A stretch of DNA of 64,000 nt from PGYR01 sp046290495 (lineage in GTDB: Bacteria; Bacteroidota; Ignavibacteria; Kapaibacteriales; UBA2268): NCBI GenBank assembly GCA_046290495.1, contig JBKAGT010000001.1:62001-126000 (forward strand), given 5' to 3'. The translations under genes were made by a program, and so were the position numbers. Below the pieces are notes generated by a model, which was not told the DNA's origin, searched no databases, and worked only from the letters and a program-made list of their open reading frames with translations. Shown in pieces: positions 25,107-34,097 of the stretch. How positions within the stretch are numbered: the stretch's first letter is position 1; the number at the start of each line of letters is the position of its first letter.

Positions 25107-28040
25107 TCACTTATTAATGAGTAACTTTTGAGTAACACGATTTTCTTCAGAAATAATTTCAATTATGTAGTTTCCTGATGGCATTTCAGATACATTTAGG
25201 TTGATATTATAGTCTCCTTTTTGTAAGACTTCATTGAGATATCGGAATCTCTCTCCTTGAGTGTTAATCAAGTCTATAGTAGCTTTTCTGGTTTTGTCTA
25301 CAGTGACTACCATGTTTACTTGCTCATCTGTTGGGTTAGGATAAACTGCATCGACACTAAAGATGAAAGGTACATTATCGAAACGTATTCTATATTCATA
25401 ATCGCATTTGGAATCAGAATAAGTTATAACTTCCTCTGTTCTGCCTTGTATCATAATATCCTTTTCCAAACAATTGAATGTCATTCCTATCAAATCAGCT
25501 ACATTTACATCTGTTGGCTCATCATCATAGAAGCAAACAACTAAAGGCAGAGCCGTATCAGGTGGAATTACTAGTGGCAATTGGGACTGCGGAATGAAGA
25601 AATTGAATTTATCCCTTAAGTCAATTTGGTCTAGAGATATAGGCAATAAACCAGTGTTTTGAATCATTACCGATTGGCAAGCTGAGTTACCGATTGAAGT
25701 AGCCGGCAGTATAATAGCTTCACCTTGGGTATTATTCACAAAATCAGCAGTAAACCCTTGAAGTATTCCGTTATAAGTTGTGTCATTACCAACCAGATCT
25801 TCAAACATTACGGTATATGTTCCATCTTTGTATGGGTCAATCAATTTTAGACCTAATTCTATATTATCTAAATCATTTCTAATTTCGGTAATAACAACAT
25901 TTTCAGATTCTATTTGTTCATATTTACCAAAGCCATATTGTGTTTCGAGTGATTCGCTAGCCAATAAAACACCATCACCACACTCCAGTTTTGTTTGTGT
26001 TAGCTCTGGAGGATTCTTGTCTTCAGGTAAGAAGAAACTAACGACTCCCAAATCTTCTTTGAAACAATCATTGCCAATTCTTAAGGTATCTGATGAATAA
26101 CCAAATTCTAAATCAGATTCGTAGCACACTTGGAAGGTGTAGGATGCACCTGCTGCTAATGTATTTGGAATCTGCCTCATAGAGAAAATATCTTCATTAA
26201 CAAGCTTCAGATTAGCAATTGATTTGCTAGTTATACCATAGTTTGTGATAGTAATATCTTGACAATAGTTTCTGAATGGTTTTACAGTATCAGTTTCTAA
26301 ACTAGTGAACTCATAGCTATCAGATTGCGATATAGTCAATGTGAATCCCTCTATTATTATTGACTCTGTCGTTTTAGAACCATCTACATCCTTAGCATAG
26401 AATTCTAACAAACCATCATTGTATTTATCAATCAAACTTAAGTTCGCTGAGTAGTTGGTAGCACTATTCTCTAACTCTTCAACATTTATATTCTGATTTT
26501 CTTCAAACACAATAGAGTCCAAACCAGTATCTTGATCTAACTCCTCGGAAAAACTGAAACTCGCTATTTCACAATCATCTGATAGTAGATTATACTTAGG
26601 TGGAGTCCAATCAGTTTCCTCTAAACCTAAACCACCAACATAGCCATACGAGTCGGTTTGACCATAGCCATATACACAAATCCCAAATGTAGTGTCAGCT
26701 TTTATATTATGTCCCCCGGCACTTACTAGTATATTAGCGTATGAATAATCAATACCATAGACAGGCTGAAAGTCTGCATCTACAGGATTATTGTCTATTC
26801 TTAAGGAATTGATATCTTCAGTCGGCATTATCACAGAAACGAAATGCTTGTCGTAATTTTCCAAGTCAACATTAACAAAGTTATATTCTCTTAAAAACTG
26901 TTGTTTTGGTGGGAATAATACCATGAAAGGGTCACTATCACTAGCAGAGAATTGCCCAGAATTAGTTCTTGAAGATCTTTTGTACAAACTTGCTCTTATC
27001 GGTTTGTCTCCCTCTACATAAAATGGTTCATTTATATCACGAGTTATAACATCACCTTGGTTCATAGTTGCATACTCTTCACCACCAACGAAAAGTGTTG
27101 TATTGTCATAAGCAACAGTGATTCGGTTTAAGTCTGACTCATTGCTTGGTATAACATCAGGGTCTGCGAATGGGACTACAAATACATCCCTTCCCCAAGC
27201 TTCCAACGGTATCATTTGTGAAAGTATAAAATCACGTGAACCAACTCTATTAAAAGGGATGTTTGCTCTCTGCTGACCTCCGAAAACTGCAACTGGTTTA
27301 TCTGTTAATATCCTTGTACCTGTTAAATCTGAATTTCCTGAACTTGTAGTTCCTTTTATAATATCTGCCTGAACGAGGTATACTTCACCTTCATTAAGAA
27401 CTATTGTTTGCTTATCAGTACCATTTCTAAATGTACTTGTAGTAGGTGTAATTTCAACAGTTGTGCTGTCTTCGGTACCAATAACACAAAACTGTGATGG
27501 TGTAGTACCAAAATAGTTCTGATTGCTATAAAAATTTGACTCATAAGAAAACACGAAGTAATTCTTACCTAATGCATCAACTGGATAAACCAAACAAGCA
27601 TCACTTGAAAATTCTGCCTCACTATGTATAACTACTGCAACATCATCATCAGAAACAATATTAAAAGTCTTTTCGCTTATCATTTCCGTATCGCCACCAT
27701 CTAATCTTTGTCTTCCAGAATTATTTTGACCAGTCAACTCACCAGTAGCTGCGTTTATAAATATTCTTGCTATTCCGTTAGATTCATCAATCGTGAAGGG
27801 CTCTACTTGAGGATTACCAAATCTATTTCTATAATTCAGAACTCCTTTCGTTGGAGTTTGACTAGTGATGAAAATGATAAGCTGATCTGCGTCTATTCCA
27901 TCATTGTGGAAGTTAGGCATGAAAGCAAAATAGAATTCTTTCCCATAATTGTCTATAGTATTGCTTTGAGCATCAGCATTGCTTAAGCCCAAGAATAGAG
28001 AAATTTGAATAATAAATAGTAGTTTTGTAATTATTTTCAT
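25107..28040 (-). CDS. Large secreted protein with IgGFc-binding-like N-terminus and T9SS sorting domain
   Basis: The start at 28040 (MKIITKLLFIIQISLFLG) is chosen because it begins a clean signal peptide; an in-frame ATG at 28124 would overlap the divergent methyltransferase gene. The protein is about 977 aa. The N-terminal 450 residues resemble the IgGFc-binding domain (G-K-E-F-Y-F-A-F-M-P-N near the start). Two long repeats of choice-of-anchor-type beta domains follow (each with an I-Q-N-T-G or I-T-N-Y-G strand), then a T9SS type-A C-terminal domain (V-Y-P-N-P-T-D-E; R-V-T-Q-K-L-L-I-N-K end). A cell-surface adhesin-like role is inferred. Confidence 0.85.
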   Translation of the reverse strand: MKIITKLLFIIQISLFLGLSNADAQSNTIDNYGKEFYFAFMPNFHNDGIDADQLIIFITSQTPTKGVLNYRNRFGNPQVEPFTIDESNGIARIFINAATGELTGQNNSGRQRLDGGDTEMISEKTFNIVSDDDVAVVIHSEAEFSSDACLVYPVDALGKNYFVFSYESNFYSNQNYFGTTPSQFCVIGTEDSTTVEITPTTSTFRNGTDKQTIVLNEGEVYLVQADIIKGTTSSGNSDLTGTRILTDKPVAVFGGQQRANIPFNRVGSRDFILSQMIPLEAWGRDVFVVPFADPDVIPSNESDLNRITVAYDNTTLFVGGEEYATMNQGDVITRDINEPFYVEGDKPIRASLYKRSSRTNSGQFSASDSDPFMVLFPPKQQFLREYNFVNVDLENYDKHFVSVIMPTEDINSLRIDNNPVDADFQPVYGIDYSYANILVSAGGHNIKADTTFGICVYGYGQTDSYGYVGGLGLEETDWTPPKYNLLSDDCEIASFSFSEELDQDTGLDSIVFEENQNINVEELENSATNYSANLSLIDKYNDGLLEFYAKDVDGSKTTESIIIEGFTLTISQSDSYEFTSLETDTVKPFRNYCQDITITNYGITSKSIANLKLVNEDIFSMRQIPNTLAAGASYTFQVCYESDLEFGYSSDTLRIGNDCFKEDLGVVSFFLPEDKNPPELTQTKLECGDGVLLASESLETQYGFGKYEQIESENVVITEIRNDLDNIELGLKLIDPYKDGTYTVMFEDLVGNDTTYNGILQGFTADFVNNTQGEAIILPATSIGNSACQSVMIQNTGLLPISLDQIDLRDKFNFFIPQSQLPLVIPPDTALPLVVCFYDDEPTDVNVADLIGMTFNCLEKDIMIQGRTEEVITYSDSKCDYEYRIRFDNVPFIFSVDAVYPNPTDEQVNMVVTVDKTRKATIDLINTQGERFRYLNEVLQKGDYNINLNVSEMPSGNYIIEIISEENRVTQKLLINK

Positions 28041-28066
28041 TGTATAACACTTATTTACGATAGTAT

Positions 28067-28618
28067 ATGAAGAAACTAACCTACGAAGAACTATTAGAAG
28101 AAAGGAAGACAATTGATGAAGCAAAATCCTCCTCTCGTCATCCTATCAGCATCATTGTTGACAATGTAAGAAGTATATACAATGTCGGTTCTATATTTAG
28201 AACTTCTGATTCGGCAGCAGTAAGTATGTTATACTTATGTGGTCTGACCCCACATCCGCCACGCGAAGAAATATCAAAAACTGCACTTGATGCAGAAAAA
28301 ACAGTGCCTTGGCAGTACTTTGAAAATACTACAGATGCAGTTTTACATGCAAAAAAAGAGGGTAACACAGTTATCGCTTTGGAATTAACTGATAAACATA
28401 GATGTTACACTTCCCTTAAAAAAACAGAATTCCCCCTTACCATAGTAGTTGGCAATGAACTGACTGGTATAGACAGCGAAGTTCTGGCCCTTTGCGACGA
28501 TGCAGTAGAAATACCAATGTACGGTGTAAAACATTCACTTAACGTCAGCGTCAGTACTGGAATAATGCTTTTCGAGGCACTAAACAAATATCTTGATTAT
28601 TTTTCGGAAGAACTATAA
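28067..28618 (+). CDS. SpoU/TrmH-family RNA 2'-O-methyltransferase
   Basis: A 183-aa SPOUT enzyme. Motif 1 is N-V-R-S-I-Y-N-V-G-S-I-F-R-T, motif 2 is V-V-G-N-E-L-T-G-I, and motif 3 is I-P-M-Y-G-V-K-H-S-L-N-V-S-V-S. It methylates ribose 2'-OH in tRNA or rRNA using S-adenosylmethionine bound in the knot. The short length with no N-terminal RNA-binding domain fits TrmL/TrmH-like tRNA methylases; the target base cannot be told. Confidence 0.9.
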   Translation: MKKLTYEELLEERKTIDEAKSSSRHPISIIVDNVRSIYNVGSIFRTSDSAAVSMLYLCGLTPHPPREEISKTALDAEKTVPWQYFENTTDAVLHAKKEGNTVIALELTDKHRCYTSLKKTEFPLTIVVGNELTGIDSEVLALCDDAVEIPMYGVKHSLNVSVSTGIMLFEALNKYLDYFSEEL

Positions 28619-28660
28619 ATAACTAACAACATAGAATACTAATAAGTTACAATATTTTAC

Positions 28661-29494
28661 ATGAAATTAAAAATTGCAATACCCGACAATCCTATCTACC
28701 GACAAATATTTTTTAACGCTGAGTCCGTTTGTAAGGAGTTTGGAGCTACATTGATAAAAACTAACGAAAGAGAGGTAGCCAAACTATTTGAAGAAAATAA
28801 AGTAGATGTCGCATTCCTGACACCTAAGGACTATGGTCGAGGAACTAGAATCTCTGATTATCGCATAGTACCAACTACATGCTTGGCAGTAGAGGGTTAT
28901 AGCCGCTATGCTTCGGTTTATTTCAAACAAGGGCTGCAAACTATAAAGTCTGCCGCTAGCCCAACTCCCGATGATTTCATCATAAACATCGGTAAAATTT
29001 TGCTAGCTGAGAGGTATTCCATATCCGTGGACTTAGAGAAAACTGACAAATCGAAAGTAGATGACATATTGGAAGAAAAAGATGCAGCTTTAATCTGGAA
29101 AAAGAATTTCCTTGGTGATGTAGCTATGGACATCACTGAAGATTGGTTTGACTCCTATAGAATCCCCCTTGTTTTGGGGACTTGGGTAGTACGCCATCAA
29201 GAAGAGCCAGAAGCCCTGGACAAAATGCTAAAACTTTTCGAATCTGATTCTTTGCACGGCAAGACTACAGTAACTGATAAACCAGGTGAAGAAATGGAGC
29301 CGAGAGAAGGTAAGCTAATTCACGAGTGGAGTGATGAAATAGAGAAAGCTTATGACACTTTGCTAGAAATACTATTCTATCACCAATTCACAAATGAGTT
29401 AGCTACAGTAAAAATGATGGGCGATGAAATTGGCAGCCCGACTGAGGATTCGGCTATGTTCAATCTGGACAAAAAGGAAGACGAGAATCGATAA
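28661..29494 (+). CDS. MqnA/MqnD-like periplasmic-binding-fold protein
   Basis: A 277-aa protein resembling MqnA (chorismate dehydratase) and MqnD of the futalosine menaquinone pathway: D-V-A-F-L-T-P-K-D-Y early, T-T-C-L-A-V-E-G-Y, D-A-A-L-I, then D-I-T-E-D-W-F-D-S-Y-R-I-P-L-V-L-G-T-W-V-V-R, which aligns with the MqnA segment ending in F-A-x-W. The early motif has T-P where many MqnA have I-P. The rest of the Mqn genes are not in the window. Its 3' end overlaps by 35 bp the convergent thiamine pyrophosphokinase gene. Confidence 0.6.
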   Translation: MKLKIAIPDNPIYRQIFFNAESVCKEFGATLIKTNEREVAKLFEENKVDVAFLTPKDYGRGTRISDYRIVPTTCLAVEGYSRYASVYFKQGLQTIKSAASPTPDDFIINIGKILLAERYSISVDLEKTDKSKVDDILEEKDAALIWKKNFLGDVAMDITEDWFDSYRIPLVLGTWVVRHQEEPEALDKMLKLFESDSLHGKTTVTDKPGEEMEPREGKLIHEWSDEIEKAYDTLLEILFYHQFTNELATVKMMGDEIGSPTEDSAMFNLDKKEDENR

Positions 29495-30113
29495 ACAATA
29501 AGTAGTTGCCACTATTTAAATCTATGCTGACAGATTCTTTTGTGGCGAAGTTTCTAGCTCCTTCTCGTACACCCATTTCTAGTTCTTCATTTTTGAGCTC
29601 CCAGTTGAGCCCATCAGTAGTAAGTACAGCTGATGGAAATGGTATCAAAGAAACTAACTCGTCTTTGTTTAAATCTAATTCAATATCATTAGTAATATAA
29701 TAACAGTATCTATGTTGATGATATACGGTGATATTCAGCTCATCTGCGAACTTGATTATAATGCTGATGTTATTCACAGTATGCTCAAGCAAACCACCTG
29801 TAAAGCCGATTATAATTATATTCTTATATCCTGATTGCTCAGCATATCTAACACATTTTTCGAAGTCGTTGGAGTTTTGATCTGGTATTTCTATGAATTT
29901 GGTGTGTTCAGTATCGTGTTTTTCAGTTACCGAATCCATATCCCCAACTATTGCTTGGGGGTGTATACCAAGTGAATACAATCGGTTGTAAGCACCATCG
30001 GCAACGATAAGCGGGATTCCCTCTAAGGTGTCAAACACCTCTGGCTCAGGTATTTCACCATTTAAACATATAACTGCATCGAATTTCTTATTTTTGAAAA
30101 TGTATTTTTTCAT
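29460..30113 (-). CDS. Thiamine pyrophosphokinase
   Basis: A 217-aa protein with the catalytic-domain signature P-L-I-V-A-D-G-A-Y-N-R-L then I-V-G-D-M-D-S-V, plus N-S-N-D-F-E-K-C-V and I-I-I-G-F-T-G-G. It transfers PPi from ATP to thiamine to make thiamine diphosphate. The C-terminal thiamine-binding beta domain is present (S-L-I-P-F). It is convergent with, and overlaps, the MqnA-like gene. No TPP riboswitch was seen upstream (30114-30133 is only 20 bp). Confidence 0.88.
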   Translation of the reverse strand: MKKYIFKNKKFDAVICLNGEIPEPEVFDTLEGIPLIVADGAYNRLYSLGIHPQAIVGDMDSVTEKHDTEHTKFIEIPDQNSNDFEKCVRYAEQSGYKNIIIIGFTGGLLEHTVNNISIIIKFADELNITVYHQHRYCYYITNDIELDLNKDELVSLIPFPSAVLTTDGLNWELKNEELEMGVREGARNFATKESVSIDLNSGNYLLFIDSRLPFCPD

Positions 30114-30133
30114 AATCTAAATGTAAGATATTT

Positions 30134-30610
30134 ATGTACGATTTGCTACTAAAACAGCTACCCCATGTATTGGAAGGCGAGAAAAATGCTATAACTAACT
30201 TAGCTAATTTCTCTGCCCTATTGTTCAACTCTATGGATAATGTAAATTGGGTTGGGTTCTACCTATTTGACGGAAATGAATTGGTGCTCGGTCCATTCCA
30301 AGGGAAGCCAGCTTGTGTTAGACTGCAATTGGGCAAAGGGGTTTGTGGTACCTCGTTCCAAAACAATGAAACACTCGTAGTAGCAAATGTAGATGAATTT
30401 CCTGGTCACATAGCTTGCGACGCCGAATCTAAATCAGAGATTGTTATACCTCTGGAACACAAAGGTAAACAGTATGGAGTTCTCGACATAGACAGCCCAA
30501 TTTACAATAGATTTGACTCTGATGATAAATCGAACTTAGAGAAGTTAGTCAACTCACTCATTAGCAATTCGGATATAGAAGACCTAGAAAGAATATATTT
30601 GAATTCTTAA
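30134..30610 (+). CDS. msrC: Free methionine-(R)-sulfoxide reductase (GAF domain)
   Basis: A 158-aa GAF-domain enzyme that reduces free Met-R-sulfoxide. The three family cysteines are present: C61 (P-A-C-V-R), C71 (G-V-C-G-T-S) and C95 (H-I-A-C-D-A-E-S), with N-W-V-G-F-Y and a closing L-D-I-D-S-P. Divergent from the thiamine pyrophosphokinase gene with only 20 bp between starts; the leader is very short. Confidence 0.92.
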   Translation: MYDLLLKQLPHVLEGEKNAITNLANFSALLFNSMDNVNWVGFYLFDGNELVLGPFQGKPACVRLQLGKGVCGTSFQNNETLVVANVDEFPGHIACDAESKSEIVIPLEHKGKQYGVLDIDSPIYNRFDSDDKSNLEKLVNSLISNSDIEDLERIYLNS

Positions 30611-30660
30611 TTCTCTTATTGTATATTAGAACTAGTTAATCAAACATACATTAGCACAAT

Positions 30661-31146
30661 ATGAAATTCATAGTAGCTGGACAGAAGAAAGAATCTTGGT
30701 TTTACAACAAGAAGAATAGACTAATTTATGCAATAATTGCACCTGCAATGGTAGGTTTCATCCTACCATTACTATTTGGAGAAGGAGAAGTATATGACTG
30801 GAAGTCTTCATTACAACTTTTTGGTCTTCTCGTCTTTATAGAAATTCTATATAGGTCATTCAACAAAGAAGAGAAAGCAGAAGGACTAGTGTCTATTGAT
30901 TTTAAGGATAATTCGATTGAATTGACATATTTTAGTGGAGAAGCAACAGTATTGGCTCATGATCAGATTCAAGCAATTCACAAAGATGTAACTAAAATTG
31001 TGATAGATGTTAAAAATAAGGACTATGTTTATTCAATCCCTTATTCATTTTTCTCGTACAATGACCTTCAGAAAATAAAGAAAGAGGTTAACAGAATCTC
31101 TGAAAAATTATCAACTCAGGAAATTAAAAACCCTGCTCTCAGCTAA
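30661..31146 (+). CDS. Membrane protein with two N-terminal helices, unknown function
   Basis: A 161-aa protein with hydrophobic segments at about residues 22-40 and 50-66, then a soluble beta-rich domain (about 75-160). This layout resembles small PH-like or YcxB-like membrane proteins, but I cannot assign it. A TACATTAG box 13 bp before the ATG may be its -10. The stop codon lies inside the terminator hairpin shared with the convergent redoxin gene. Confidence 0.6.
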   Translation: MKFIVAGQKKESWFYNKKNRLIYAIIAPAMVGFILPLLFGEGEVYDWKSSLQLFGLLVFIEILYRSFNKEEKAEGLVSIDFKDNSIELTYFSGEATVLAHDQIQAIHKDVTKIVIDVKNKDYVYSIPYSFFSYNDLQKIKKEVNRISEKLSTQEIKNPALS

Positions 31147-31156
31147 GAGAACAGGG
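31126..31156 (-). terminator. Terminator for the redoxin/DsbD-N operon
   Basis: The stem CCCTGCTCTC (31131-31140) pairs with GAGAACAGGG (31147-31156) with one mismatch and a 6-base loop. On the minus strand it is followed by TTTTTAATTT. It overlaps the end of the convergent gene at 30661-31146. Confidence 0.7.
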
Positions 31157-31183
31157 CATCAAATATATGGGGTATTTTGTCTA

Positions 31184-31801
31184 TTATCTTTTAGCGTATT
31201 TTACACCACAACCGTAAGGTTTCTGTGTTTTTACTTTCACTTCTTTTCCGCTCATAGCAGCATCCAAAGCATCTGCAACCAAATTATCCGCTTTTTCTAT
31301 GTCAGCTTGGTCTGCACTAGCAATATTATCGATAGCACCTAGGTAAATTACCTCTTGATCGGGATTGATTACTACCATATCAGGAGTAGTTTTAGCATTG
31401 TACATGTGGCCCACTTCGCCACTTTCATCTATCAAATAAGCAGTTTCAGCTGTTTCTAACTCTTCTTGTCTTTCATCTAGCTCTTCTTTCGTGAAGTTAC
31501 CTTGCTTACCTTCAGCAGATGAACACACTGCCAACCAAACTACACCTTTCTCAGTGTATTCCTTTTGAAGCTCTTGCATATTGCCTGACTCATAGTGCTT
31601 TTTTACAAATGGGCAGTCATAGTTCACCCACTCCAATACTACATATTTCCCAGCAAAATCTGACAAACTATGCTCTACACCATCTTTATCTTTCAAAGTA
31701 AAGTTCGGTGCTTTTTTACCAACTTTAGCATGCTCATGCGCAAAAGTCATAACTGATGCAGCCATCAAAAATGCTGCTACTAATAATGATAGTTTCTTCA
31801 T
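31184..31801 (-). CDS. Secreted thioredoxin-like (AhpC/TSA redoxin) protein
   Basis: A 205-aa protein with a signal peptide (to about A21-H22) and an AhpC/TSA-type redoxin domain: A-P-N-F-T-L-K-D, V-L-E-W-V-N-Y-D-C63-P-F-V-K-K-H, and a late P-D-M-V-V-I-N-P-D. A second Cys (C93, A-V-C-S-S) and one near the C-terminus (Y-G-C-G) may be resolving. It belongs to the PRX_like group, usually with N-x-C-P-x-V-K. It probably works in thiol redox in the periplasm together with the DsbD-N-like protein 11 bp upstream. Confidence 0.88.
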   Translation of the reverse strand: MKKLSLLVAAFLMAASVMTFAHEHAKVGKKAPNFTLKDKDGVEHSLSDFAGKYVVLEWVNYDCPFVKKHYESGNMQELQKEYTEKGVVWLAVCSSAEGKQGNFTKEELDERQEELETAETAYLIDESGEVGHMYNAKTTPDMVVINPDQEVIYLGAIDNIASADQADIEKADNLVADALDAAMSGKEVKVKTQKPYGCGVKYAKR

Positions 31802-31812
31802 ATCATTTTCCT

Positions 31813-32631
31813 TTATTTGTTTTTAATAATTGTTTCATAAGATTTCATTTTTCCTTTCTTATCTTTATAGAGAACCAATAGTTCTAACTCAGCAGGAGTA
31901 GCATCTATATAAGGGCTTATACTCATCTCAGCTTCTACTTCATCGCTATCGTTCTCTATTTCTACTGGCTTGGTATTATCTATTATACCTTCAGTAATCA
32001 GATATATATCTGTAACCTCTGCCATATCCATTGGTCTGTCTTTTAGTTCAATTGACAGCTCCTCATCCTCTATTTCGAAAGTAGAGCTTGACGACTCAAA
32101 ATTTTTAGGAGCCGAAGCCAACAACTCATTTACCATCATATCAGAGCTGCTTTTCTTGAACTGGTTACCAACAGCTATTTCCAAACTCACTGACTTGTCT
32201 TGCGGAATACATACCTCCTTGCAAACAAGCCAAGACACATCTGCATTTATCTTAATCTTGTCTAGCCTTACTGACCTTTCTGTTGTGAATTTCTGAAGCA
32301 AGTAAACATCACCCTCTAGGCCGTAGTTTATCATCCCCGAAAATTCGATTCTTTTCGGTATTTGCCAGATAAGCCCACCAACTTTCTTCACGCCATTGGG
32401 TACATCCCATTCAATGTATGTTGGTAAACCAGAGTCACCTGGATTTTTCCAATATACATGCCACTCATCGCTAACATCTAATTTTACCAATACGTAGAAA
32501 TCGCTTCCAATCTGGATTTGCTCTACATTTGAAGCCAACGATACTTCAACAAGGTCATCATAGTTTTCTTCTGACAATGACAGATTAAAAGTAACAGCAA
32601 AAGTGACTAATAGTAATAATATTTTTTTCAT
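31813..32631 (-). CDS. DsbD N-terminal-domain (DsbC-type) periplasmic protein
   Basis: A 272-aa protein with a signal peptide (to about L19-S20) and the DsbD alpha-domain pattern W-H-V-Y-W-K-N-P-G-D-S-G-L-P-T, I-W-Q-I-P-K-R-I, Y-x2-D-V-x2-L, and W-L-V-C-K-E-V-C-I-P with the CxxxC thiol pair. Full DsbD also has a membrane electron-transfer domain, which is missing here, so this is a stand-alone alpha-like domain. It precedes the redoxin gene by 11 bp and the pair probably forms an operon for periplasmic electron relay (inference). Confidence 0.86.
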   Translation of the reverse strand: MKKILLLLVTFAVTFNLSLSEENYDDLVEVSLASNVEQIQIGSDFYVLVKLDVSDEWHVYWKNPGDSGLPTYIEWDVPNGVKKVGGLIWQIPKRIEFSGMINYGLEGDVYLLQKFTTERSVRLDKIKINADVSWLVCKEVCIPQDKSVSLEIAVGNQFKKSSSDMMVNELLASAPKNFESSSSTFEIEDEELSIELKDRPMDMAEVTDIYLITEGIIDNTKPVEIENDSDEVEAEMSISPYIDATPAELELLVLYKDKKGKMKSYETIIKNK

Positions 32632-32817
32632 ATAGATTCTCCTTTTTCAAAACATTACGTATTCAGTTAGAAAAAATTTCAAGTTTTAGTAATGTATAGA
32701 TTAAAACTGCAACATTTACGACTATTAAAAGTATTAAAAAATAGCAGTGATTAATTGATAAATCAATAATTTTATTAAATTGACTGTTGTAAAAAATTTA
32801 TATTAGGAGAAATATAT

Positions 32818-33378
32818 ATGGAATTGAAATACAGACTACTGGATCATCCTTTCTACCAAGCTTGGACAGCTGGTGAAGTAACTAAAGAACAATTGTCTAA
32901 ATACCACAAATCTTACGCAGAGTTCATAGAGCTAATGCCTCAGTATTGGGACAAAATCAACAAGGCATTCAATCAAGACACTGACTTGGCTAAAGAAGTT
33001 GTAGCTGACGAAAAGTCGCATATTCCACTTTGGGCTAATTGGTCAAACAAATTGCCAGAAACTGAAGGTCACCCAAGAATGACTGAAGTGATAGAAGGAA
33101 TGAACAATATGACTCCGAGTGAGTTACTTGGTGCTGTACAAGCATTCGAAATGCAACAACCAGAAGTAGCTGAAACTAAGAAAGCTGGTCTTCTAGAATT
33201 TTACGGCTTCAACGAAGGCGATACAAAATACTTCGATGAGCACATGGAAGAAGAAGAGCACATCAACTACGGTACTATGCTAAAAGAAAAATTCGCAAAC
33301 CAAGAAGAATATAAAGCAGGATTCGAAAAGGGCTCTGAGCTATTCTACAATGGTTTGAACTTATTTGTAAACTGCTAA
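32818..33378 (+). CDS. CADD/TenA-like haem-oxygenase-fold diiron protein, candidate p-aminobenzoate synthase
   Basis: A 186-aa all-helical protein that aligns by eye with Chlamydia CADD along its length: H-P-F-Y13-Q-A-W-T-A-G-E-V-T-K-E-Q-L, the A-D-E65-K-S-H68-I-P-L-W metal helix, F-E111-M-Q-Q-P-E and E-T-K121-K-A-G-L-L-E-F-Y-G-F, then E-H142...E-E-H148. CADD is known to make p-aminobenzoate from its own Tyr27, with Lys152 as amino donor; Y13 and K121 fall at those positions. The last helix is one residue shorter between the His ligands than I recall for CADD. TenA or PqqC-like functions are alternatives. GGAG lies 8 bp before the ATG. Confidence 0.72.
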   Translation: MELKYRLLDHPFYQAWTAGEVTKEQLSKYHKSYAEFIELMPQYWDKINKAFNQDTDLAKEVVADEKSHIPLWANWSNKLPETEGHPRMTEVIEGMNNMTPSELLGAVQAFEMQQPEVAETKKAGLLEFYGFNEGDTKYFDEHMEEEEHINYGTMLKEKFANQEEYKAGFEKGSELFYNGLNLFVNC

Positions 33379-33408
33379 TAAAGCAACTACAAGTGAAGAT
33401 CTACTTAA

Positions 33409-33440
33409 AACCAACTCTTTTCTTAGGGTTGGTTTTTTTG
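33409..33440 (+). terminator. Terminator of the CADD-like gene (module copy 1)
   Basis: AACCAAC (33409-33415) pairs with GTTGGTT (33428-33434), followed by seven T in all. The same hairpin and its downstream flank (TTTTTTGTTATATTG) recur at 37631-37670; weaker copies are at 34012-34042 and 36556-36580. Confidence 0.8.
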
Positions 33441-33522
33441 TTATATTGAAGGGGGGAAGGGATAATTATCAATTTAAAAAATAATCTTGTTATATAATTG
33501 GACTTTTGTAGGCAAACTGAAA

Positions 33523-33882
33523 ATGGAAATCGAAAAAGACGAAAAATATTGGAAAGATTACACTGAATTTATAAATGAAGTGGAAAAACTGACTAAATTA
33601 AGTCCAGCAGATTTACTATCTCAATATAGAATTTTGATTGAGGAATTGAATGTCGCTGACGAATATTATTATTTGGAATGGCAGTATGAATTGGACAACG
33701 ATTTGTGGACACGACAAAATATTCAAAAAGTCATTGATCATAAACTGATTTCAGATAATGTTCTTTTAATAGGGTTTAAGGAACAGATTAAGCAAATGGA
33801 CTTTGAGTTGAAAAAACACATTTTGAATTCTGACCAAACCGACTGGTGGAATAATATTGAATTGAAATTTCAGCGAAAATAA
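33523..33882 (+). CDS. Hypothetical protein
   Basis: A 119-aa soluble, acidic protein, counted from the ATG at 33523 (the open frame extends upstream only through a TTG). It is rich in Tyr, Trp and Glu, helical, with no signal or membrane segment and no family I recognise. It sits between two terminator modules with no partner. Confidence 0.5.
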   Translation: MEIEKDEKYWKDYTEFINEVEKLTKLSPADLLSQYRILIEELNVADEYYYLEWQYELDNDLWTRQNIQKVIDHKLISDNVLLIGFKEQIKQMDFELKKHILNSDQTDWWNNIELKFQRK

Positions 33883-34011
33883 AAGATTAGCTTACAACAC
33901 TTTATTCCTACTTGCAGGATGGTTCACGATTGCATTTGGTATGTTTCATTTATATCCACCTCAGTTATTATATAGAAAATAGTTAGAACTAACAATCTCA
34001 AGTCTTTCTAA

Positions 34012-34042
34012 AACAACTCTTTGATTAGGGTTGGTTTTCTTG
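34012..34042 (+). terminator. Terminator-like module, copy 2
   Basis: AACAACTCTTTG then TTAGGGTTGGTT then TTCTTG is a diverged copy of 33409-33440. The stem is weaker (AACAAC with GGTT). It lies 130 bp after the hypothetical gene at 33523-33882. Confidence 0.5.
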
Positions 34043-34097
34043 TCTATAGCACTATTTTCAAATTAGAATTGAAATCAACCACCTCTAGAAAATTCTT

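Noticed and set aside
25107..28124. Longer start at 28124 for the IgGFc-like gene
   Set aside because: It would overlap the divergent methyltransferase gene and hide the signal peptide; the start at 28040 fits better.
30114..30133. TPP riboswitch before the thiamine pyrophosphokinase gene
   Set aside because: Only 20 bp separate the divergent starts, leaving no room for a THI element.
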